DNA of 6,603 nucleotides, taken from contig URMI01000053.1 in NCBI GenBank assembly GCA_900548845.1, positions 1-6,603 on the forward strand, read 5' to 3'. Made by a program: the position numbers and the translations under genes. The DNA comes from an uncultured Clostridia bacterium. GTDB lineage: Bacteria; Bacillota; Clostridia; Christensenellales; Borkfalkiaceae. Below the pieces are notes generated by a model. It had not been told where the DNA came from. It was given only the letters and a program-made list of their open reading frames with translations, and did no database searches. Positions 1 through 5,157 of this stretch are shown here, piece after piece. Each line of letters opens with the position of its first letter. Position 1 is the stretch's first letter.

Positions 1-8
1 GCCGTGCA

Positions 9-803
9 GTGGAGAGAGGGGTTGAAATTGCCCGCCTCTTTTCCGCGCACCGTATCACGACCATCGCAGGCGCGCTCACCTTCTTTCTCGTTCTCTCCGT
101 GGTCCCGCTCTTCTTCTGGCTCATCCTGCTCTTCGGAAGAGAAGGACTTCCCGAAGAGCCCGCATTCGAGCTCTTTGCATGGGCGGAAGAGCTTATTTCC
201 TATTTGGTAAAGCACGCGGGGGAAGCCGCCTCGGGCGCGGGCGCCGTGCTTCTTTTGACGACGCTCTGGTCGGCATCCTCCTTTTTTTATCATCTGAGAA
301 GGAGCGGCGAACTTCTTTCGGGCGTCTCCCGCCCGCACGGCGGGCTAAGAACGCGCCTCCTTGCTCTCCTGTTCACCCTTGCGGTCGTCGTGCTCCTCGG
401 CAGCGTCATCGGGATGTTTGTGCTCTTGGGGAACCTCATCCATCCGCTGCCGCAGCCACTCAACGGTATATTGAAGATACTCTTTCTGTTTTGCGGGAGC
501 TTTCTTGCCGCCATGCTCTTGAACTTCTACGCGGCGCCCAAGAAAGCAGCGAAAAAGAGAGGGAAAGAAAGCCTGCTTGTCGCCGTTCTGTGGCTCGGGG
601 CGAGCGCCGTCTTCCTCGTCTATGCCCGCTTCGGGAACAAGGAGCAGCTGTACGGGGCGCTGTCTCTCGTTATCGTGTTCTTTCTCTATCTGTATTGGAT
701 GATGATCTGCTTTGCGGCGGGGCTGATCCTCGGCAAAAATGGGGGATTGACAAAACGCAAAAAGGGGAGTAAAATAGATGGGAATGAACCTATGGAGGAC
801 TGT
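9..803 (+). CDS. YihY/BrkB-family inner-membrane protein; its frame has no stop before the downstream peptidase
   Basis: The protein resembles the YihY/BrkB family, formerly mislabelled ribonuclease BN: polytopic membrane proteins of about 260-290 residues with unclear function. About six hydrophobic segments are visible, near residues 19-43, 75-92, 116-140, 153-175, 188-206 and 217-241 counted from the GTG at 9. The family-like ending YARFGNKEQLYGALSLV, followed by an LYLYW stretch, is near residues 205-230. A basic cytosolic tail (KRKKGSK) follows at 249-255. GTG at 9 is the first possible start in the window, but the frame is open to the window edge, so the true start may lie upstream. The end given here is only the base before the peptidase start. 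No stop codon occurs in this frame until 2493, whereas both other frames stop nearby (TGA 748-750, TAA 770-772, TAG 775-777). The family call is firm; the 3' boundary is not. Confidence 0.8.
747..775 (+). promoter_or_regulatory. Sigma-A-type promoter for the M3 peptidase, inside the YihY frame
   Basis: A perfect TTGACA (747-752) is followed after 17 bp by TAAAAT (770-775), one base from the consensus -10. The predicted transcript would start near 782, leaving a leader of about 20 nt that contains the ribosome binding site of the ATG at 804. The promoter lies within codons for the basic C-terminal tail of the YihY protein. Confidence 0.72.
794..799 (+). promoter_or_regulatory. Ribosome binding site deciding the peptidase start
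   Basis: GGAGGA lies with its GGAGG core 5 nt before ATG 804. This supports initiation at MTKVNDLPYS rather than only as part of the upstream YihY frame. Confidence 0.75.
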
Positions 804-2495
804 ATGACAAAAGTAAACGACCTTCCCTACAGCCGCGTGACACTCGAAGAGATACAGGCGGCCTTTGAGACCTTTTTCGCAGCAGCCGAAAAGGCAAAGA
901 GCGCGGATGACATGCTCACGGCGCGCCAAGAGCTCATCGCCCGCCGCAGCAAATTCGACACGGCATACTGCCTTGCCAACATCCGCTTCACGCAGAACAC
1001 CGCCGATCCCTTCTACAAAGGGGAGATGGACTACTACGACGAAGTGTATCCGCTCGTTCACAACGAACTTGCAAAGTACTTCCGCGTGATGCTCGAAAGT
1101 CCCTTCCGCAAGGAGATGGAGGCAGCGCTTGGGACTGTACTCTTCAAGGGCTTCGAATGCGCGGTCAAGGCGCACTCGGAAGAGATCGTCGAAGACGAGC
1201 AGCAGGAAAACGCCCTGACGACGGAGTATTCCCAGCTCATGGCGGGCATGCTCTTCGACTGGCAGGGCGAGAAGATCCCGCTCACCGTGCTCCGCGGGAA
1301 GCTGGAAGACCCCGATCCCGCCGTCAGAAAGGCGGCAGCGGATGCGATCGGTCTCGGCCTTCAGGCGAACAAGCAAAAGCTCGACGAGATCTACGATAAA
1401 CTCGTGCACATCCGCGACAGGATGGCGAAAAAGATGGGCTACCACAATTATGTGGAGCTCGGCTACTACCGCATGGGCAGGACGGGTTATACGCGGGAGA
1501 TGGTGGAAGCCTTCCGCGCCAACGTGAAGGGATCGCTCGTGCCCGTCGTGAGCGCGCTCAAAGAGCGCATCAAGGGGGAAATGGGGCTCGATACCTTCCG
1601 TTTCTCGGATAACGACGTCTACACCAAAGAGGGGAACCCGCCCTTCACGCTCACCATTCCGGAAGCCTTCTCGGAGGCGAGCGGGATGTATCACGAGATG
1701 GACGGCGAGATCGGCGCCTTCTTCGACAGCATGACGGAGGCGGGCGCACTCGACGTCGAGAGCCGTCACAACAAGGCGGGCGGGGGCTACTGCACCTTCA
1801 TCGGCGACTACCACCAGCCCTTCATCTTCGCCAATTTCAACGGCACGACGGCGGACGCAGACGTGCTGACGCATGAATTCGGGCACGCCTACGCCTCGCA
1901 CTGCATCGATGTGGGCGGCGTCGACTACGATATCGACGTGGGCGGCATGGAGACGGCGGAATGTCATTCCATGAGCATGGAATTTTTGTGCTGGCCGTAT
2001 ATGCGGCGCTTCTTCGGCGAACGGGAACGCGGCTACCGCTACAAGCACCTTGCCGATGCGCTCTCCTTCATCCCGTACGGCTGCATCGTGGACGAATTCC
2101 AGCATCTCGTCTACGAACATCCCGACTGGACGCCCGAGGAGCGCGACAAGGCGTATTTAGAGCTTGAGAAAGCATACCGCCCTTACCTCACCTACGAGGG
2201 CATTCCCTATCTCGATGAGGGCACAAGATGGCAGTATCAGGCGCATATCTTTGAAAGCCCGTTCTACTATATCGACTACTGCCTTGCGCAGACGGTCGCC
2301 TTCGGGTTCCTCGTGCTCTCGCAGAAAGACCACGACGAAGCGCTCCGCCGCTACAAACAGTTCGTCTCGGCGGGCGGCACGATTGCCTTCCGCAGCCTCG
2401 TCGAAAGAGCAGGGCTTGCCGATCCCTTCGGCGAAGGCACGCTCCAGAGCCTTGCCGAGGAAGTTTCGCGCATCCTTGAGGCCGTCAAACCGTAA
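804..2495 (+). CDS. M3-family zinc oligoendopeptidase (thimet/PepF-like)
   Basis: This is a 563-residue cytoplasmic metallopeptidase that would cleave short peptides. HEFGH at residues 357-361 gives two zinc-binding histidines and the catalytic glutamate. E386, 29 residues after the first histidine, matches the third zinc ligand of M3 enzymes. The segment with H481, Y488, Y489 and Y492 (HIFESPFYYIDY) corresponds to the substrate-binding His/Tyr region of the family. The length fits the roughly 550-residue M3 oligoendopeptidase group that is related to PepF but distinct from it. I chose ATG 804 because GGAGGA at 794-799 sits 5 nt upstream and a near-consensus promoter lies at 747-775. ATG 792 is in frame but has a poor ribosome binding site. 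The same frame is open upstream through the YihY gene, so a fused product cannot be excluded. A strong terminator follows 10 bases after the stop. Confidence 0.93.
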   Translation: MTKVNDLPYSRVTLEEIQAAFETFFAAAEKAKSADDMLTARQELIARRSKFDTAYCLANIRFTQNTADPFYKGEMDYYDEVYPLVHNELAKYFRVMLESPFRKEMEAALGTVLFKGFECAVKAHSEEIVEDEQQENALTTEYSQLMAGMLFDWQGEKIPLTVLRGKLEDPDPAVRKAAADAIGLGLQANKQKLDEIYDKLVHIRDRMAKKMGYHNYVELGYYRMGRTGYTREMVEAFRANVKGSLVPVVSALKERIKGEMGLDTFRFSDNDVYTKEGNPPFTLTIPEAFSEASGMYHEMDGEIGAFFDSMTEAGALDVESRHNKAGGGYCTFIGDYHQPFIFANFNGTTADADVLTHEFGHAYASHCIDVGGVDYDIDVGGMETAECHSMSMEFLCWPYMRRFFGERERGYRYKHLADALSFIPYGCIVDEFQHLVYEHPDWTPEERDKAYLELEKAYRPYLTYEGIPYLDEGTRWQYQAHIFESPFYYIDYCLAQTVAFGFLVLSQKDHDEALRRYKQFVSAGGTIAFRSLVERAGLADPFGEGTLQSLAEEVSRILEAVKP

Positions 2496-2504
2496 CAAAG
2501 CATG

Positions 2505-2535
2505 AAAAACGCCGTCCTGCAAAGGACGGCGTTTT
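2505..2535. terminator. Bidirectional intrinsic terminator between the peptidase and serA
   Basis: A perfect 12-bp inverted repeat, AAAACGCCGTCC (2506-2517) and GGACGGCGTTTT (2524-2535), encloses a 6-base loop. The GC-rich core of 8 bp is flanked by A on one side and T on the other, so each strand reads as a stem followed by a U tract (four U on +, five on -). It lies 10 bases after the peptidase stop and 13 bases past the end of serA, and would stop both convergent transcripts. Confidence 0.93.
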
Positions 2536-2548
2536 GATATGGTCAGAC

Positions 2549-3700
2549 TTATAAAACTCTCACGCGGATGACGCCCGAGACGCGGCGGATGAGTTCGACC
2601 GCTTCGGGGCTCAACGTATCGTCGAGATCGAGGACGAGATAAGCGTACTCGCCGCGGCTCTGATCCTGCATGTGGGCGATGTTGACGCCCTGGGAAGAGA
2701 CGATCGCAAGGATCTTGGACAAGATCTCTTTGACGTTCTTATGATGCACGCACACACGGGAGACGCTTGTTCTCGGCATGGACACGGCGGGATAGTTGAC
2801 GCTGTTGGTGATATTGCCGTTTTCGAGATAATCGGTGAGCTGCTTCGCGGCCATATAGGCGCAGTTGTCCTCCGCTTCGGGCGTGCTGGCGCCGAGGTGG
2901 GGCACGCAGAGGATGTTCTCGCGGCCCAAAAGCTTCTCATCGGGGAAGTCGGTGATATAGCGGGAGACCTTGCCGCTTGCAACGGCTTCGATCATGGCGT
3001 CCGGATCGACGAGATCGCCGCGCGCGTTGTTGATGATGACGACGCCGTCCTTGCAGGCAGCAATGGCGTCTTTGCCGATCATGCCCTTCGTCGCAGGCGT
3101 GAGGGGAACGTGCAGCGTGATATAGTCGCAGTTTGCAAAGATCGCGGAAAGCTCCGAAGTGAACTTGACGCGGTTATTGATGAGCCATGCGTTCTTGACG
3201 GAGATGTAGGGATCGTAGCCCATGACGGACATGCCGAGGTCGATCGCGGCATTGGCGACCATCGCGCCGATCGCGCCGAGGCCGATGACGCCCAGCGTCT
3301 TCCCGAGCACTTCTTGCCCTGCGAACTTGCCTTTTCCCTTCTCGACGAGCTTCCCTACGCCCTCCTGCCCTTTGAGCGACTGCACCCAGTTGGCGCCGTC
3401 GACGACCTTTCTGCCGCCGAGGAAGAGCTCGCAGAGGACGAGCTCCTTCACCGCATTGGCGTTGGCGCCCGGCGTATTGAAGACGACGATGCCCTGTTCG
3501 GTGCATTTCTCGATGGGGATGTTGTTGACGCCCGCGCCCGCGCGCGCCACGGCGAGCAGATCTTCGCCGAGGGGATAGTCGTGCATCGCAAAGGAGCGGA
3601 GGATGATGCCGTCGGGGTTCTCGACGCTGTCGGAATACTCATAGCCGCGGAAGGTCTCGTCGGCGATGGGGCTGATGGAATTGAGCTTTAAGATCTTCAT
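2549..3700 (-). CDS. serA: D-3-phosphoglycerate dehydrogenase, short ACT-domain form
   Basis: This enzyme oxidises 3-phosphoglycerate to 3-phosphohydroxypyruvate with NAD, the first committed step of serine synthesis. The 383-residue protein has a substrate-binding N-terminal part with the ARAGAGVNNI stretch (52-61). The NAD-binding Rossmann motif is VIGLGAIG (138-145). Catalytic residues expected for the family are R227 in NNARGDLVD, E255 in DFPDEK and H268 in VPHLGAST. An ACT-like domain from about 314 to the C-terminus may bind serine or another amino acid. An insert of about 25 residues rich in Lys and Gly (near 105-130) precedes the Rossmann motif, a feature I associate with a clostridial-type SerA clade. 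The ATG overlaps the serC stop as ATGA, and GGAGG inside the end of serC lies about 8 nt upstream, so translation is probably coupled to serC. No intervening-domain long form is present. Confidence 0.95.
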   Translation of the reverse strand: MKILKLNSISPIADETFRGYEYSDSVENPDGIILRSFAMHDYPLGEDLLAVARAGAGVNNIPIEKCTEQGIVVFNTPGANANAVKELVLCELFLGGRKVVDGANWVQSLKGQEGVGKLVEKGKGKFAGQEVLGKTLGVIGLGAIGAMVANAAIDLGMSVMGYDPYISVKNAWLINNRVKFTSELSAIFANCDYITLHVPLTPATKGMIGKDAIAACKDGVVIINNARGDLVDPDAMIEAVASGKVSRYITDFPDEKLLGRENILCVPHLGASTPEAEDNCAYMAAKQLTDYLENGNITNSVNYPAVSMPRTSVSRVCVHHKNVKEILSKILAIVSSQGVNIAHMQDQSRGEYAYLVLDLDDTLSPEAVELIRRVSGVIRVRVL

Positions 3701-4770
3701 TTGTTTTCCTCCTCGAACTGCTTCATGTACTCAATGAGCGCCTTGACGCCTTCGACGGGCATCGCGTTGTAGATGGAGGCGCGCATGCCGCCCACCAGCC
3801 TGTGACCTTTGAGCGAGACAAGGCCGTGCTCCGAAGCGCCCTTGATGAAGGCGGCGTCGAGGTCTTTGTCGGGAGTAACAAAGGGCACGTTCATGATGGA
3901 GCGGTACTTCTTCTCCACATGGTTGGAATAGAAGGAGGAGTTGTCGATGAAGTCGTATAAAAGCCCCGCCTTATATTCGTTGACCTCGTTGATGGCTTTG
4001 ATGCCGCCGAGCTTTTTCAGGCGGCGAAGCACGAGCGTCGCCATATAGATGGAAAAGCAGGGAGGGGTGTTGTAGAGGCTGTTGTTCTCGTCCTGCACCT
4101 TCCATTTGAGCATGGTGGGGCAGATGGGAAGGGGATCTTGGATGAGATCGCGCTTTGCGATGACGAGCGTCACGCCTGCGGGGGCGAGGTTCTTCTGTGC
4201 GCCCGCATAGATGACGCCGAACTTTTTGACGTCGATCTCACGGGAGAGGATATCGGAAGACATATCGGCGACGAGGGGAGCCTTCGTTTCGGGGAACTCC
4301 ACATAGCGCGTGCCGAAGATGGTGTTGTTTGCGCAGATGTGCACATAGTCGGTGTCTTCGCGGAAGGGGATGTTCTTCACGTCGGGGATATAGGTGTACG
4401 TCTTATCCTCGGAGGAAGCGACGCATGCGGCGTCCCCGTAAATTTTGCCTTCCTGGAAGGCTTTCTTGGCGAAATTGCCCGTGACGACATAGTCCGCCTT
4501 CCCCTTGTGCATGAGGTTGAGGGGAACGGCTGCGAATTGCTGGCTCGCGCCGCCCTGCACGAAGATGACCGCATAGTCGTCGGGGATATTCAGAAGCTCG
4601 CGCAAAAGCGCGCTCCCTTCGTTGACGATCTCTTCAAACTTCTTGTTGCGGTGCGAGATCTCCGTGACGGACATCCCGGTGCCCGCAAAATCCAGAAACT
4701 CCTTCTGCGCTTCCTCAAGCACCTCAAGAGGCAGTGCGGAAGGGCCTGCGGAAAAGTTATAAGCTCTCAT
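3697..4770 (-). CDS. serC: Phosphoserine aminotransferase
   Basis: This PLP enzyme transfers an amino group from glutamate to 3-phosphohydroxypyruvate, giving O-phosphoserine; many homologues also serve vitamin B6 synthesis. The 357 residues are normal for the family. Visible marks are the N-terminal YNFSAGP (4-10), SHR (39-41), the cofactor-phosphate loop GGASQQ (73-78), D169 in VADMSSD, and the PLP lysine K193 in YAGAQKNLAPAG. NTPP (234-237) and the substrate-phosphate region GHRLVGGMR (322-330, with H323, R324, R330) follow. The start is set by AGGGAGGT (4775-4782) about 5 nt before the ATG. It is the first gene of a two-gene serine operon with serA and ends in a 4-base overlap with it. 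It is transcribed from the promoter at 4850-4878 through a short leader with a hairpin. I see no defect in it. Confidence 0.97.
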   Translation of the reverse strand: MRAYNFSAGPSALPLEVLEEAQKEFLDFAGTGMSVTEISHRNKKFEEIVNEGSALLRELLNIPDDYAVIFVQGGASQQFAAVPLNLMHKGKADYVVTGNFAKKAFQEGKIYGDAACVASSEDKTYTYIPDVKNIPFREDTDYVHICANNTIFGTRYVEFPETKAPLVADMSSDILSREIDVKKFGVIYAGAQKNLAPAGVTLVIAKRDLIQDPLPICPTMLKWKVQDENNSLYNTPPCFSIYMATLVLRRLKKLGGIKAINEVNEYKAGLLYDFIDNSSFYSNHVEKKYRSIMNVPFVTPDKDLDAAFIKGASEHGLVSLKGHRLVGGMRASIYNAMPVEGVKALIEYMKQFEEENK

Positions 4771-4798
4771 AATGACCTCCCTGAATTATAAAATTATT

Positions 4799-4831
4799 CG
4801 CGGAAACCGTATAAAACAGGTGTTTCCCGCG
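4799..4831 (-). promoter_or_regulatory. Hairpin in the serC leader
   Basis: On the minus strand CGCGGGAAAC (4831-4822) can pair with GTTTCCGCG (4807-4799), giving 9 bp with one bulged G around a 14-base AU-rich loop. It lies about 12 nt after the predicted transcript start and about 17 nt before the serC ribosome binding site, followed by an A/T-rich stretch with UUUU. It could be a weak attenuator, an mRNA stabiliser or a protein-binding dyad. The leader is too short for a T-box, and I recognise no riboswitch class. Confidence 0.45.
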
Positions 4832-4849
4832 TATAAGTTACTAAAATCT

Positions 4850-4878
4850 ATTATAGACCTTCTCGCCCTGTTTGGCAA
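4850..4878 (-). promoter_or_regulatory. Promoter of the serC-serA operon
   Basis: Read on the minus strand, TTGCCA (4878-4873), one base from the consensus -35, is followed after exactly 17 bp by a perfect TATAAT (4855-4850). The predicted start is near 4843, giving an untranslated leader of about 72 nt before the serC ATG. Confidence 0.78.
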
Positions 4879-4906
4879 GCATTTGAAGACATTTTTTTGG
4901 CGTTCC

Positions 4907-4931
4907 TGCCCAATGCCACAAAATATGGGCA
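4907..4931. repeat. Short inverted repeat between the divergent promoters
   Basis: TGCCCA (4907-4912) and TGGGCA (4926-4931) are exact inverted copies separated by 13 bases. They sit between the -35 boxes of the serC and RNase J promoters. It could be an operator, but six-base arms can occur by chance. Confidence 0.25.
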
Positions 4932-4969
4932 AAATCGCAAATTCCGCGTAAAAATGTAGGAAAAAGATA

Positions 4970-4998
4970 TTTACTTTTATGCGTTTTTCGTGTAAAAT
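4970..4998 (+). promoter_or_regulatory. Predicted promoter of the RNase J gene
   Basis: TTTACT (4970-4975) and TAAAAT (4993-4998) are 17 bp apart in an AT-rich stretch. The -10 is one base from consensus and the -35 matches at four of six positions. The predicted start is near 5005, about 150 nt before the TTG start codon. Confidence 0.6.
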
Positions 4999-5004
4999 AG
5001 AGAA

Positions 5005-5157
5005 AGGTATGCACCTTGCATACCCCTCCTTCGGAATGCTTCACGCCGAGCGTGAAAAGATAGAAAACAAGATAAATTCGTCCGTGCGGGCACTCAACAG
5101 GGAAAGGAAAGCTCTTTTCTCTCTTCTTTGTTGTGCCCGAGGGCAAAGGAGCCATTT
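5005..5157 (+). promoter_or_regulatory. Structured 5' leader of the RNase J mRNA
   Basis: About 150 nt without a credible coding region. It holds a perfect 8-bp stem-loop, GGTATGCA (5006-5013) and TGCATACC (5017-5024). A 7-bp stem-loop follows, TTCACGC (5040-5046) and GCGTGAA (5050-5056). A longer imperfect hairpin then pairs GGGCA (5088-5092) with TGCCC (5134-5138) and CAACA (5095-5099) with TGTTG (5129-5133), with a purine-rich strand facing a pyrimidine-rich strand inside. A second GGGCA (5141-5145), just before the ribosome binding site, could compete for the same TGCCC. I recognise no known riboswitch. The order suggests stability or translation control of the RNase J mRNA, which is inference. 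Confidence 0.5.
5145..5151 (+). promoter_or_regulatory. Ribosome binding site deciding the TTG start of RNase J
   Basis: AAAGGAG ends 6 nt before TTG 5158. The reading frame is open back to a TGA at 5053-5055 and has no ATG until 5308, so this site is the best guide to the start codon. Confidence 0.75.

Larger units (their letters stand above)
3..2495 (+). other. Uninterrupted YihY-M3 peptidase reading frame (possible fusion)
   Basis: From the window edge to the TAA at 2493-2495 there is no in-frame stop. Translation starting in the YihY part would therefore give at least 828 residues: six membrane segments, a basic linker of about 25 residues, then the whole peptidase. The predicted C-terminus-inside topology of YihY proteins would leave the peptidase in the cytosol. 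Three explanations fit: a real fusion, two genes where the first has lost its stop, or an indel or base error in the assembly, for example in the G run at 741-745. The internal promoter and ribosome binding site favour independent production of the peptidase, but they do not rule out a second, fused form. Confidence 0.6.

Noticed and set aside
345..2120. 591-codon open frame on the minus strand opposite the YihY-peptidase gene
   Set aside because: It is antisense to strongly recognisable coding sequence. Its protein is a monotonous Val/Glu/His/Arg-rich product with no motif, as expected from GC-biased third positions, and I found no ribosome binding site supporting it.
2672..3691. 339-codon plus-strand frame opposite serA
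   Set aside because: It is a mirror of serA codon bias, rich in Asp, Gly and Val with no domain, while serA on the other strand has all its catalytic motifs.
4138..4791. 217-codon plus-strand frame opposite serC
   Set aside because: It overlaps the serC coding region and its promoter side, and has no recognisable family.
4891..4898. T run as an intrinsic terminator
   Set aside because: No GC-rich hairpin precedes the T run on the plus strand, and no gene ends nearby.
4771..5157. A known riboswitch, T-box or small RNA gene in the intergenic region
   Set aside because: The serC leader is too short for a T-box. The RNase J leader has hairpins but none of the conserved cores I know, and no intrinsic terminator precedes the start codon.
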